A DNA stretch of 35,185 nucleotides from NCBI GenBank assembly GCA_000310025.1, contig FN648618.1, positions 1 to 35,185 on the forward strand. The letters are read 5' to 3'. The position numbers and the translations under genes were made by a program. Shown here one piece after another: positions 21,020-31,545 of the stretch (position 1 is its first letter; each line of letters starts with the position of its first letter). The notes under the pieces were generated by a model. It had not been told where the DNA came from and ran no database searches. It saw nothing but the letters and a program-made list of their open reading frames with translations. This DNA comes from Ectocarpus siliculosus. Lineage: Eukaryota > Sar > Phaeophyceae > Ectocarpales > Ectocarpaceae.

Positions 21020-21539
21020 CTGTAATTTTCCTTGCGTCTGTCTTTTCCATGTTGAGTTTTGCGCCTTGTTCGTCTCTTGAGAACATACGCTATTTTGATT
21101 GTGCGGTTGGTACGCCTCCGATTGGTTTGCCCGAAAAATCGCTCGAACGGTGCCCTGTTGCCGATCACTACCCTCATGCAAGACGATTGCGTCTGTATCG
21201 GTGACGGCAGCCAACGTACGTCGCACGCACGCTGCTCGCCTTCCGTGTGGACGCTTGTAGAAACCACACGGGGCAACCAACGGAGGTTGCTTTCGGTTTG
21301 TCGCTTGAACTACACGGTACGTGCTACAGAGCACGCCACTTCTAACAAAGTCCGAACCCTGTACATAGTTCCGTGCGATATCCGGCGACTTCAAACGTGT
21401 TGACGAGGTTCCGATGGTCCCCGTCTCAAACTACTTACTATCCATGGCGGGACCCCACGTGGTTTGCTCCTAGTTATCGCCTTCTGTTACGAAGAGCGGC
21501 ATCTTGAAGAATACCAGGGAAGTTCTGTCTTACCTTGCC

Positions 21540-21734
21540 CACACGAAAAGCTGTGTGGAGGGGAAGCGCCCCCTGCTCATTACTTATGTTTTTGGGGGGC
21601 GAAACACATCGGTCGTGCCTCATGCAGAGAGGTTTCGAAAACCGTTCCTCGCCACACCAGTCTAACTTGGTGCCGAACACGTCCCAAATTTGTCGGTTGT
21701 TGAGTACTACGTTATCAGGGTCTACGTGGCGCAC
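21540..21734 (-). CDS. Candidate exon with a consensus donor
   Basis: On the minus strand a coding-like frame (VLNNRQIWDVFGTKLDWCGE and PLCMRHDRCVSPPKNISNE) ends at 21540 with an ideal donor, GGCAAG/gtaaga, in phase 0. A possible acceptor (cacgtag) lies near 21725. There is no in-frame ATG at the start, and no partner exons were found on this strand. It conflicts with reading this stretch as an intron of a + strand gene, although overlap on opposite strands is possible. I do not recognise the product. Confidence 0.25.
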
Positions 21735-21924
21735 GTTTTATTGTTCCTGGTGTGTGTGTGCATTTTGCACGTCTGCTCCACAAAGCACCCCTGCCACACA
21801 TGCACGTCTTCTTGTTTGCTTCTTGTGCGACTCAAGTTTACGCCGTCAGATATCGATGATCGATCGCTAAGGTCATTTGGCTGTGGTGTAGTGGCGTTGG
21901 TCACCTTAATCGTTTCGGTCGCAG

Positions 21925-22490
21925 GGTGGGAATCGATCTGCTGCTGTAGCTGCAAGATACCTGGGAATGCCAGAAAAAACTTGGTCATGTCTCGAACAAT
22001 GCATAGCTGTGAAAGCGAAGAGTCGACTTCGAAACACGGTAAGAGTACCAGTGTTTCTCACCAAGTTGGGTGTAGCATGCAGCGACACCAGGCATTTTCC
22101 TTGTTTGAACCTTCGAGAAAATTCACCATTCAACGCTTCATCCGAAATCGACCCATGACGCGGGGGGGGGACAAGATTTCTGAAAATACGTGGTGTCGTA
22201 ATGTGCTTCCTGGCTTGCAGATGAGTGCTAAACAAGTGACGCGCAACCATATCTACAGAGACAACCGCGGTGAAGCCCCCTTATTCCTTTCCTGTGATGG
22301 AGCCACATGCTGTACGGTCCCATCGTTTGTTCGTCATGGGCCGCGCCGAAAGCCGGACCCACAGAAAGTACTAGACGTGGTGCGGCGTAATGTCCCCCTC
22401 ACTCAAACAAATGTAATGGTACCATGCCTCGCACGTCGCTTGATCTCATGCAACTTGTCCCGGCTGTGTCTAAATGCCCACGAGACATGA
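21925..22490 (+). CDS. Candidate exons, possible tyrosine/dual-specificity phosphatase fragment
   Basis: Exon 21925-22038 lies between a good acceptor (tttcggtcgcag) and a strong donor (CACG/gtaagagt). Its frame reads GGNRSAAVAARYLGMPEKTW, then CLEQCIAVKAKSRLRNT. If the previous exon ended in HCxx, the join would give the phosphatase P-loop HCxxGxxRS followed by the usual helix, but no such exon was found upstream. A phase-0 continuation starts after cttgcag at 22221 and stays open to TGA 22488-22490, with KVLDVVRRNVPLTQTNVM. The whole stretch 21690-22490 is also open in another frame (266 codons), which I take as partly accidental. The phosphatase idea is a motif-level guess. Confidence 0.35.
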
Positions 22491-22576
22491 AGGCTGCACG
22501 ATAGCGTAGCCCTGTCGCTTTCCTATTTGTTTTGTGTCGGGCTTTCGGTCATGTTGCTCCGTGTGTGAAATATCTC

Positions 22577-22780
22577 AGGAACCACGTGAATCATTTCGGG
22601 GGAACCTCAAAGATACAGAGGGAAGCAAGCAACGCCACAAAACCACCATACGACGCGGGGCGCATGGCGATCGAGAAGGGCGAAACCATATTTAGCGCTT
22701 CAAAGCGCACCACAGGTTGGCATCACATTTCGGTACCGCACGTCACCGTTGAGAGACAGACTACGGCCTCTCTAAAGTAG
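22577..22780 (+). CDS. Candidate terminal exon
   Basis: After an acceptor-like aaatatctcag (ending at 22576) the frame reads NHVNHFGGTSKIQREASN and continues through GRMAIEKGETIFSASKRTTG to TAG 22778-22780. Composition is coding-like. It needs two bases from the previous exon, and a weak phase-2 donor near 22467 in the preceding frame would supply them. I do not recognise it. Confidence 0.3.
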   Translation, partial: RNHVNHFGGTSKIQREASNATKPPYDAGRMAIEKGETIFSASKRTTGWHHISVPHVTVERQTTASLK

Positions 22781-22920
22781 CGCTCGCCGTTGTGCTTCAT
22801 GGTGGAGGAACTCTTTGAGTCCTCCGATTTGAATCTTCTACCCGGGCGGCGCGGCACGAAGACCAACGGCTGAGCTGTGTGTGCGTATCGTGCCAGTTCT
22901 GTACTGGTAACATAAACGTA

Positions 22921-23170
22921 CTAGGGTCAAGGATTAGCCCCCCGCCCCCCAATGGGGCGGGCGGCCACACCGGGATGGATGACGGTGAGGGTTCGGAGGG
23001 AAATTTGGAATATGAAGAAGGAAGACGACACGTTACAAGAAGCAAGAAGCGACGGTGTTTGGAGACGCAACAAACACGTGAAGACGTAAAACGTTCGCGA
23101 AGAGCGAGAGGGCACAGGAGGGTAAAGCATCGCCCCCCGCGCCCTCAGTGGGTGGGGGGGGGGCATAAGG
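22921..23170 (+). repeat. Dispersed GC-palindrome repeat, copy 1
   Basis: Starts ctagggtcaaggattag, then cccccc-ccccaatggggcggg, then ggatggatgacggtgagggttcgg and a purine-rich tail with gaagacgacacgtta and gcgaagagcgagagggcacagga. It ends near a 10-base poly-G run. The first part matches 31285-31190 read on the minus strand, and the tail matches 25376-25468. Confidence 0.75.
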
Positions 23171-24090
23171 CGTGACAGATCCGCGAGAACGGCCGACGAC
23201 GTGTGCTACGCGGCTATGGTCGATGCTGTAGTATACAGTTATTCGGGACCACCTCTCGACCATTTCATTTCGTGGGCAGACCAATCCTCGTGCAAAAATA
23301 TTTTCCGTGTTCAAAGCATTTGTTGCCCGATACAACCAAGACGCGCGTCACAAATCCACATCCTTCATTCGGGGCGGCAATAATAATAAATGTATTTCGT
23401 GCAAGCTTTTGACGATAGCAACGAGTGCAACTTGATGAAACGTAGCCCGAGAAACGCCAAAGAAGCACGAAATACAGAAGAACATAGAGCGATTACAATG
23501 TACTTGGAGTACATAACACCGTATGCATAGCCTCCATGGTAAGGAACCAAAATATGTGTAAGTATTTTTGTGCGTGAACCTCAAAACTACATGTACACCT
23601 ATCAAGCATATACTCCGATAAGTGAAGGCTGTGGGATATCTAAGATGGACATACACACACACGCAAACCAACAACGTGAGGAGCTCTGGACGAACGCTGT
23701 GGACATGGACATGCGAAAAATAGGGGGGGAAAGAAAGAAAGGAGCAACCAGCACAGCCTTGAACTTTGTGCATATAGTCCCAGCACCCACTGCATATGTA
23801 TACCCAACACCGTGCTCCGTACGGCAAAATCACGTATCCAAAGGGATTATATCTAAGAAGACTGTAAGGAAGGGCGGGTGCACACTGTAGTCTCCAGATG
23901 GGTGTGCTCCGCGCACGACAGCGGCCGCAACTCCCTTTGCTTCCGTTGTGATGGATAGGGATACGCACCAGACTACAGGTGCTTTGTCTTGGGTCATGCG
24001 GAGAGTTATTATGTACTGCTGTTTGCTGTATCAAGCGTGATGGTGCCGCTGTCGATATGCATACACGTGCGTCGAAAGCTAGTTGGCTTG
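23171..24090. other. Interval with no confident gene
   Basis: A 228-codon frame on the minus strand (23348-24034) faces a more hydrophilic 106-codon frame on the plus strand (23570-23890). Neither has an identifiable domain or supporting splice sites. The minus frame is Cys/Val/Tyr-rich, as expected from reading ACAC-type simple sequence. Confidence 0.25.
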
Positions 24091-24093
24091 CGC

Positions 24094-24345
24094 TAGGTCT
24101 GCAAGTACTGCAAACGCGTGCTGCGCGTCTATTTTATGCTGTCAATCAGTTGCGACGTGTGTCGACGTTTATCCGCGCGTGATTGAACGTGTGGATCTAT
24201 TGATGTGTATGCTGCTGCGTACAACAGCGTGTGTGTGAAACATGCGGTAGGTCTACAAGTATAGCTGATGCGTACTGCGCGTCTATGCTCCGTACTGTCA
24301 ATCATTTGCGACGCGTGTCGGCCTTTATCATGCGGTTGCGCGTGA
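24094..24345. repeat. Two tandem copies with a 154-base period
   Basis: The phrase taggtct(g/a)caagta begins at 24094 and 24248. Both copies go on through (t/a)ctgcgcgtctat, ctgtcaatca(g/t)ttgcgacg(t/c)gtgtcg and cgcgtga, with about 75-80% identity by eye. Confidence 0.75.
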
Positions 24346-24506
24346 CTAAGCAGTTGTAGCACGACTTCGAATTGGGTTCTGTGTGTGGCGCTGCGTACCA
24401 TTGGGAGGCTCTCGTCTGAGACTGCTACTGTGCAACAATTTCGTCCCATCTGGAAGATTTCGAAGGGATGTTTGTGTTTCAGTCGGAGAGACACGTTCAA
24501 GATATA

Positions 24507-24720
24507 CTAGGGTTAAGGATTGGGCCCCCGACCCCAAATGGGGTTTGGGAGGAAAATCAAAAATACCGTCAACTACGGAGATTTTCCCCCGGGGAGGGGA
24601 TCGTTCTTTTTTTCTGAAACCAACCCCCCCTGGGGGAAATTGACGTACCACGGGGGGTTGGTTATTTTCTTTCCAACGTTGCCTACCCCGTCGCCCACTC
24701 CCGAGTCCTCCCGGCGGGTT
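24507..24720 (+). repeat. Dispersed GC-palindrome repeat, copy 2
   Basis: Starts ctagggttaaggattggg, like copy 1. It then carries a series of C-run/G-run pairs: cccc-aaat-gggg, cccccgggg, ccccccctggggg and a lone gggggg. The purine tail of copy 1 is missing or diverged. Confidence 0.65.
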
Positions 24721-25200
24721 GTGCAAAATAATGATTGTCACCATTCACACAGAGAGTGGCCAAACTGAGATGGATAACATTAACAAGAAGCAAGCGTTTA
24801 ACAAGCAGTGGGAGGAGGAACGCAAGGGCCACGGAGGCGAAAAGAAAAAAGACGGCAAGAGGTACAATTGCCTAAGCTCATACACAAGAATTCGCAGTTT
24901 GTTCGCAGGAATTAGCTTTTCTTATGGTTCGGTTCTACCTTGAGCTGTGATATCAAAAAATGAGTACGATTATTTCTTTCATTTGTGCGTGAGGTTTCGT
25001 CAGCATGATTGGTGCTTTTCAGCGGACGGACTCCAGGATATGATAAGTGCAAGAAATAGACAAGAAAAAGCATTTAACCCGAAAACAACGGCGAGGGTCG
25101 AGTGACAAACAGTACACCTAAGTCTCGCTCTAAGCGCAAATCTGCAAATGGAAATTCCGTCCTATATCATGCTTTTTGTGCTCCGTGCTGCATTAAAATC
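24721..25200. other. Interval with no confident gene
   Basis: The frame at 24719-24943 (+) reads KKQAFNKQWEEERKGHGGEK, a charged and coding-like stretch, but it lacks an ATG at its start and splice support. I see nothing else. Confidence 0.25.
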
Positions 25201-25211
25201 GACTCAGAGAA

Positions 25212-25490
25212 TTAGGGAAATACACCCCCCCCGAGGGGAACTCGTGGGAAACTGGTACCCCGGGGGGAAAATGGAATACCCGGGGGCATAGGTTTTGTTT
25301 TGGTCGAAACCGATCCACCCTGGGGCTAAATCAACGAAACCATGCTTCCAGGCCGAGAAGGTATTGGGTGGGGGGGAAGACGACACGTTAGAAGTAGCAA
25401 GAAGGGACAGTGTATGGAGACGCAATGAAGACGTGAAGGGGTTTGCGAAGAGCGAGAGGGCACAGGATGGCATTCGTAGCGGTCGCCGAG
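25212..25490 (+). repeat. Dispersed GC-palindrome repeat, copy 3
   Basis: Has the C-run/G-run pairs of copy 2 (ccccccccgagggg, accccgggggg, cccggggg, accctgggg). It continues into the tail of copy 1 (gaagacgacacgttagaag to gcgaagagcgagagggcacagga). It therefore links copies 1 and 2 as one family. Confidence 0.7.
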
Positions 25491-25578
25491 ATTGACGTAA
25501 CAGGACAACAGCGGTGATGAAATCATGTTTATTAACATAGTACTGACAGATATCGTCGTCGTCGACCGTCGTTTCACT

Positions 25579-25656
25579 AGAAAAACATGTAGAACTTTCA
25601 ATCCTGCGTGACGGTTTTACAAGAAAACCATGTAGAACGTTTGTTCCTGCGTGACG
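25579..25656. repeat. Two tandem copies of a 43-base unit
   Basis: Agaaaa(a/c)catgtagaac starts at 25579 and 25622, and both units end tcctgcgtgacg. The array abuts the telomere-like stretch. Confidence 0.8.
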
Positions 25657-25662
25657 TACATG

Positions 25663-25686
25663 GGTTTAGGGTTAGGGTAGGGTTAG
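25663..25686 (+). repeat. Telomere-like stretch
   Basis: Mixed TTTAGGG/TTAGGG/TAGGG units run for 24 bases, with a further ttagggttag at 25779-25788. This is an internal site, and I see no long array. Confidence 0.6.
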
Positions 25687-25689
25687 TCA

Positions 25690-26890
25690 CGCGCTTCTTC
25701 CGTGATTAAGGCCGACAGCATCGACCATGGAGGCATACCGAACACGTCAGCCGTTCTGGTGGGCCTAGCCCAAGCCAATTAGGGTTAGTGCAGGTAGCAT
25801 GGAAGTACTTGGTACAGCTATGACTGGTGGGAGAAGCAGCCTTTGAATGCCCCGGTACTTCAATGCACCTCGTACAGCACCGGCGAGCACGTCAAGTATT
25901 CCCACCACACAGCTCCAAAACCTAAACACGTCAAAATACTTTCTTATCTCCTGTTGCAGGCAGACTTACTTCAACAACACGAGAATCCCACTGCTGTGTC
26001 TCGAGCATTGAGACATGGTACGCCGTCGCCGGAGGTATCCCATTCAGTCATGGCCGTCGCCGTAGGCGAACGTTACACTGCTTTAGTAAAAACAAAAATA
26101 TAGCTACAGTTGACAGTTTCGGAACCAAAAAAAAACTGAAATAAGGAAATATATTTTGAGTTAAGGCATCGTTCAGAGGAGCGTTCCTGACAGAGCGTTC
26201 CTGACAGTCTCGCCAGAACCCAAGATAAGGGAAAAATAATCAGATTTAACAGCGGAGGGAGGCTGGTTTTGTGGAAAATTTTGCCAACTTTTCGATTTAG
26301 CAGCTTTCTTTGAAATAACACATCAGGCACCACACACAACACATCATCAGGCGCCACCCACACGCACACACACAGTCTGCAAGAGCATGTCCAGCGGCCG
26401 CCCACATAAAACCCAGCGCCCAGCGCAAATGCCCTGGAGTTGGCGCGCCACCAACACAGAAAGCGGGAGGCTGCACGGTCAGAAAACCAAGTTGGGGTTG
26501 GTTGTTGCGCGGCTTTAGGTCAGCAACACGCGCCCGTCACACAGAGGTTGAGGCAAGGGGGAGAAAGAGCGCCGGAACGAACCGCAGCAACCGACGACGT
26601 AGAGGAGGTGGCAGCACCGCCAGCAAAGGGCAGAGAGGAGGAAGAGCACGCTGCTGTTGCCTTCTGGTGACGCGCCGCAAGAAAGAGTATTATCTGCTTC
26701 TACTTGAGAGAGCGTGTTTGACTTCGATGTGCCCCCGCCCCAAAAAAATCACCCTCTCCCCAACGCTTGAAATGCGATACACAGCACTTCGTACAGGGCT
26801 GCCGGGCATTATGTGTACTTCCTGTCGCTGTTCTGGTGCGGGTTCGTGTGCTGGGGTTAAGGGGGCAACACAGACACGCATGCACGCACA
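25690..26890. other. Interval with no supported gene
   Basis: Frames of 60-140 codons occur on both strands without domains or convincing splice sites. At 26200 the phrase gagcgttcctgaca is repeated twice in tandem (about 26179-26207). Confidence 0.3.
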
Positions 26891-26891
26891 T

Positions 26892-27128
26892 TCAACAGTA
26901 GCAGTGGGAGCGCTGTGATCAGGGTGCAGCTGTCACGCAGCGCACCACAAAAAACAGCAGTACCTGCGAACAGGGGAAGTTGGTTGGGTGACTGTCGTCC
27001 CACAGCCAATCACATAGAGCCGCCTTAAATCGAAAAATATTCGCCTGCAGGAAGTTTCCAGGAAACTTTTTTATCTCAAAATCTGTTTCCTTATCTCAGC
27101 AAATTTGGAGCCCCAGTCCGAAACTGTG
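26892..27128 (+). repeat. Dispersed repeat, copy B (core 27006-27128)
   Basis: Same-orientation partner of 8023-8263. Similarity fades to the left of about 26890, at the point where copy A enters the open frame at 7764-8003. The corresponding coding sequence is not preserved here. Confidence 0.8.
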
Positions 27129-27391
27129 AAGTACCATTATTTTTCCGCCACTAACGAAAAGATTGTGTCACGGCAAGACAACCATCCTATAAAATAGACA
27201 ACATGATGGGAGTCAATATCATCACAGCAGCAGCAGCCCTAAAAGTTGTGCCGGAACTGCTGCTATGCATAGGTGCTGATGGTTCGGCGGGACTGCTCTT
27301 GGCAAAGTCGAGCACGTACTGGTGTTTATGTTCCTCCTCTCGCTGTTGATGTGAAAATCGTTCAGCGGGAGAGGATGAACAAGACTAGAAA

Positions 27392-27964
27392 CTACAGTAT
27401 ATTCTGCAAGCAATGATTGCCTTTTTGGGTTGCTGCGATGGTACTGCCTTCAAGCGGCGTGTCTCGCACCTCGCGGCTAATTTTAGATATTGAGTAGTAC
27501 CCCGCGGCTAATTGCGCATCCCATGGAGCTCGAAGCGCGACCGTTACTTTCCCTCCGGCGCAGGAGGGTAAAAAAATTGTCTCGATATCTGCCTGTTCTG
27601 TTGCGTGGTACAGAGGCCTGAAGTTTGATTTACTGGAGCCTAAACAACCGAGGTCCACAGAGAACCGATTGACGACCTGCTGGCTTGTGAGGAAGAACAG
27701 AATAGGCTCTTCACCACACTGGTTTCGTCGTGCTCCGACCACAGATGGCTGGCCATGCTTCACGGGAATTTCCACCCGAGAAGCACATTTCCACCCGAGA
27801 AGCACAGGACATACTCTCCCCGATCCCCGGGCGTTATCAAGGTACATAAAATACCAAACAATCGGAGATCTCCCAAGCGCACGCAAACGGTTGCTTGGTT
27901 CAAACCGGGAGAAATAGATGAGGCACTCACCGAAACACGCAACACCTCGGGGGAAGGGAGCCAC
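27392..27964 (-). CDS. Uncharacterised 190-codon frame, doubtful
   Basis: The minus-strand frame is open for 190 codons and its second half looks coding-like (ILFFLTSQQVVNRFSVDLG, YHATEQADIETIFLPSCAGG, VTVALRAPWDAQLAAGYY). The beginning crosses a donor-like TTTCG/gtgagt at about 27932 and a duplicated 20-base unit, so only the part below about 27700 may be a real exon. The frame has no recognisable domain and no signal peptide. It may be chance or a relic. Confidence 0.3.
   Translation of the reverse strand: MAPFPRGVACFGECLIYFSRFEPSNRLRALGRSPIVWYFMYLDNARGSGRVCPVLLGWKCASRVEIPVKHGQPSVVGARRNQCGEEPILFFLTSQQVVNRFSVDLGCLGSSKSNFRPLYHATEQADIETIFLPSCAGGKVTVALRAPWDAQLAAGYYSISKISREVRDTPLEGSTIAATQKGNHCLQNIL
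27768..27806. repeat. Tandem duplication of a 19-20 base unit
   Basis: Tttccacccgagaagcaca occurs twice in direct succession. Confidence 0.85.
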
Positions 27965-28127
27965 ACATAGAGCTCGTGGCGGATGTCATCATGTTATATA
28001 TATACTCACAGGATGGTCGTCGTGACGTGATACATTTTTTTGTTATTAGTATGGGAAAAGAAAAAGAAAAGATGGCTCGATTTTTGTATTTCTACAGCAC
28101 AGTATGGACCAGACGCCGACTGAACAT

Positions 28128-28705
28128 AGAAGTCGTACGAGTGTGTCGACTTATTATAGTTGTGCTGTCACAGCATCTTCCACGCACTTCTGCCAGTGTT
28201 GGTTTGTTGATTGGAGTCTTGTAGGTTGAGATACAGCCGTGAGATTCTCGGGTTGTGGAGGCAAAAGTGAACCAGAGCAAAAAAAATCATGCATAGCTCG
28301 ATTACTGCTATGTTTTTGCTACAGCAGTATGGACTATTTAGACGCCGAACGACGTCCGTCCACGTACTACGGCAACGATCTTACTGGATGCTTCCTGTCA
28401 CGGCGAACCATAGTACAATGCGATGCAAACATCCGTTCGTGCGTCGTGCGGCTGTCACATGTGTCGACGACAGGTACACGTAGAACTCTCGCCGTGTTGT
28501 CGTTACCGCGCAGGAGGACCCCTCGGAGATCTTCCACATGGTGCTACAACGACAGGAGTATTACTGTATATAGATGTCGTAGGAGAGTGGAGTTGTGCTG
28601 TCACGGCATCTTCCACGCACTCTCCTACCGGTGCTTGCGTCGATTGGAGTGTAGGCCGAAATACAAGAGTGGGTCGGGTTCCCGGGTTGTGGAAGCAAAC
28701 CTGCG
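28128..28705. repeat. Direct repeat pair, 433-base offset
   Basis: Copy 28128-28270 and copy 28570-28705 share gttgtgctgtcac(a/g)gcatc, ttccacgcact, gattggagt and cgggttgtgga(g/a)gcaaa. A related fragment, ctacagca...gtatggac...gacgccga, occurs at 28091-28120 and 28319-28348. The long + frame at 28239-29018 runs through this and is not convincing as a gene. Confidence 0.7.
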
Positions 28706-29312
28706 GGCAACAACAGAGAAGGCGGTGTTCTATTTCCTACAGTATCCCGCTCAACTTTTTTTTTTTTGCGAGATGTGGTCGCATATTTCTTTGCCACTGC
28801 CGAAAAAGACCGCTGGATCTTTACGCAGTCCATCTTTCGCATTTATCATTTTACACCGAACGACGCAGGACGGGTCGACCTTCATCATTGTTGTTGTTGT
28901 GTCGTACCATGAAAAACCGTTCCGATCTCTCTCTACCCAGTACCTTCATATGTCCGTACTTGTGGATTATCTGATGGAAATTGTGGGAATCCCTTCATTC
29001 CGAGAGAGCCATAGATAGGTCGGCATCCGGCCTATTCTTTTTTGTATGCACTTTTCTTCTTGTTGGGTGTTGGAATATTTGGCACTACCGTAGCTTCAGC
29101 ATTAGGTAGTCCGTCGGACTAGTTCAAATATTGTCAATGTCGCTATGTCATGTAGTAGGTAAAATTCCGTACGGTCTGTCATACTCGGAATATGGAGACA
29201 TGGTTGATGTTCTGTGTTTCATATCCAGAAATAATCTGCATGGCCTAGATTTCCAGAAATATGTCATAGTGCACGTAGCTCAGAAATATATATATATGCA
29301 TCGGGTAGTTGT

Positions 29313-29495
29313 CGCAAGTGCCTCTGACTTGCGTGTATGAAAGGATATGCCGCCGCAAGTAACTCAGACTTGCGTGCTTGAATGCGCTCCGTAGTCGAAT
29401 TTGGAAAGTACACTAGTTCAATTGTTGAATCTGTATTCTGCGGTTTGTCGTACGTCAGTGCAAGTAATCACTTGCGCGTGCAAGTACAATACTTG
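29313..29495. repeat. Cluster of four short hairpins with a CAAGT/ACTTG stem
   Basis: Cgcaagt...acttgcg pairs occur at 29313-29333 and 29354-29374, and caagt...acttg pairs at 29461-29474 and 29481-29495, with loops of 4-7 bases. The stem sequence is conserved while the loops differ. Confidence 0.7.
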
Positions 29496-29499
29496 ATGT

Positions 29500-30300
29500 G
29501 CATACGTGGCACAAGTTCGAGAGCAGGTGTTGAAGTAATCTTTCCAGAAACGTATCGTAGCTTACCAGTACCGTATTCTGAACACGTGTGATTGGTCGAC
29601 GTTGTCGGATAGGTGTGATTCCATGATTTTGAGGATGAGCGCGTACTCGCCCCATCCTCTCACTCTGCTTCTCTGGGGTTCACTACCCCTTCTGTTTCTC
29701 TACATTCTTTTCTGGTCTCCACTGATCAAGTAACTACATTTCCACCACACGATCTTCTTCTCCTTCGGACCTTCCCGCGTACTCAGAGCCAAGCCTCTCG
29801 AACTCAAGGGTCCAGCGGCACAACAAGTTTGTTGGTACGCCGCGCTGCAGCTGTATAGGAGGACACGTACAGGCTCACACGCAGCAATTGAGTTTTGCCT
29901 TTGACCTGTGACTATAAGATTGCACAATCCGGTGCCCTGCTTATGTACATCAGTGGTCATTGCTGCATACGCACGTTCTACTTGCGCGACACACTGCGGA
30001 GAGAGTACGCACCGACTCAAGAGTAAATTAGGACTACCCTTTTTGACGACAAACAACAAAACCTCTTCGAGAGCCGATACGGGTCGTCAACACCCACAAG
30101 CCTAGATCCCCAAGATTAGGAAGTTTTGACGTTGCGCTTGCCATCGTCGCTTAAGTATTTGTGTATTCAAATTCTTGTTGGTAAGTCTCCGTGGTAACTT
30201 CTCCGTGCATGAGTCATATGCGGTTATGACCTGCGCTTTGACTTTCACGATCGGGTATTTTACCTCCTCCCCGTCTTGCATTGGTGAGTACCTGCGTTAT
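29500..30300. other. Interval with no supported gene
   Basis: Only short frames lie on both strands, and no splice pattern or recognisable domain is visible. Confidence 0.3.
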
Positions 30301-30313
30301 ACGGAAGGATCGT

Positions 30314-31103
30314 TCCACGACGCAAACGTCGACGTCTCCTTTTTCTTTTTCTTTTCCTTTGCACTCCTTCCTTGCCGCGGTTTTCACACCGACTTCGAAC
30401 TTCGAACGTGGGGTGCAATTTCCACTCTTCGTACCTTCCTGGTCGGCCTCCTCCACCGTTATGTACATTCTGCACGACCCTCCCTCTCCCAACCAAATCT
30501 GCCGCCGACAACAAACCCGGTTGATTCGCGCCCTCCATGGGCAACCGCATCCACTGTTTTTCCGGTGTAGGCGGAGGTAGTGGCCTAGGTAGGCAAGCCA
30601 CGCTACGACGACGACACCCTCAATCTCGAGGCCGAGTGTTCACACCAATGATGGTGCTATTGGCGGTGTTGGCGGATGGAGCCACTACGAGTATTTCTCC
30701 CGCGGCCGCGGCGGCGGCAGCAGCCAGAACGGTGGGCTTGGGGGAGGACAGAAGGAGCGCAGTGTATGCATACCTCGATTTTTCGGCTTTTCGATTCCGG
30801 TAGACAAAACTACGGACTAACATGTCCCTTTCACCCCCGACGGGACCGCGTGCTTGTTCCACGACGCAAACGTCGACGTCTCCTTTTTCTTTTTTTTTCC
30901 CTTCGCAATCCTTCCTTGCCGCTGTTTTCACACCTACTTCGAACTTCGAACGTGGGGTGCAATATCCTCTCTTCGTACCGTCCTGCAGCCTCCTCCATCG
31001 TTATGAACATGATGTTTCCTCGATTTTTAGGCTTTTTGATTCCGATAAACAAATCTACGGACTGACATGTCCCTTTCACCCCCGACGGGACCGCGCGCTC
31101 GTC
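30314..31103. repeat. Interleaved direct repeats
   Basis: Unit X (155 bases), from tccacgacgcaaacgtcgacg to cctcctccaNcgttatg, lies at 30314-30468 and 30858-31010. Unit Y, from cctcgattttt to gacgggaccgcg, lies at 30773-30850 and 31018-31095, a 245-base period. The series is the inner part of a long element whose end is at about 31285. Confidence 0.75.
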
Positions 31104-31189
31104 GAGTGCCGAAATTCTGCACCACTTCCTTGCCTCTCCCAACATCGCCCCTTCTTCCCGCCCCTACAAATCCTCTCCCGTTCTTCTTC

Positions 31190-31285
31190 TTCCCTTCCTC
31201 CCGGACACTCACCATCATCCGTCCTCGATGTTGGCCCCCAGCCCCATTGGGGGAAGGGGGGCCAATCCTTAACCCTACTTGATAT
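31190..31285 (-). repeat. Dispersed GC-palindrome repeat, copy 4 (terminus)
   Basis: Read on the minus strand it starts tagggttaaggattggcccccc, then cccccaatggggctggg, then ggatgatggtgagtgtccggga. This matches the start of copy 1 at 22921. With the repeats at 30314-31103 it would make an element of about 1 kb. Confidence 0.7.
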
Positions 31286-31479
31286 TACTGTTGCCACGGG
31301 AATCAAACGCACAGAAAAAGTCTGTTTTTGGCGGAGTGTTTTTCTCTTAAGTTTGCACTGGCGACTCTTGCCACTTCAGCTTCTGTGGTTTGTAAGGCCC
31401 CGTGGCCCCTGTCAGCCGCGACGACAGATCTCTCGACGAAACGGTTACTGCCACTATTGTTGGCACCGCCACTCTTTGT

Positions 31480-31545
31480 GGTGAGGACCAACCGAGATTT
31501 GAAGTCGGTCCACGGGTCGTGGTATCTTGTGTCACCTACGATACT
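31480..31545. repeat. Third copy of the fold-back arm
   Basis: The phrase gtggtatcttgtgtcac(c/a)tacg and its left flank match the right arm at 9700-9740. Confidence 0.65.

Noticed and set aside
21690-22490. Single 266-codon frame with two hydrophobic segments
   Set aside because: Better splice signals and a more coding-like frame (21925-22038) divide it. Only the part after 22221 is kept as a candidate exon.
23348-24034. 228-codon frame on the - strand
   Set aside because: Composition reflects ACAC-type simple sequence. No ATG context, splice site or domain supports it.
28239-29018. 259-codon frame on the + strand
   Set aside because: It runs through a duplicated segment, overlaps a 183-codon frame in another phase, and its Arg/Ser/Cys-rich product shows no domain.
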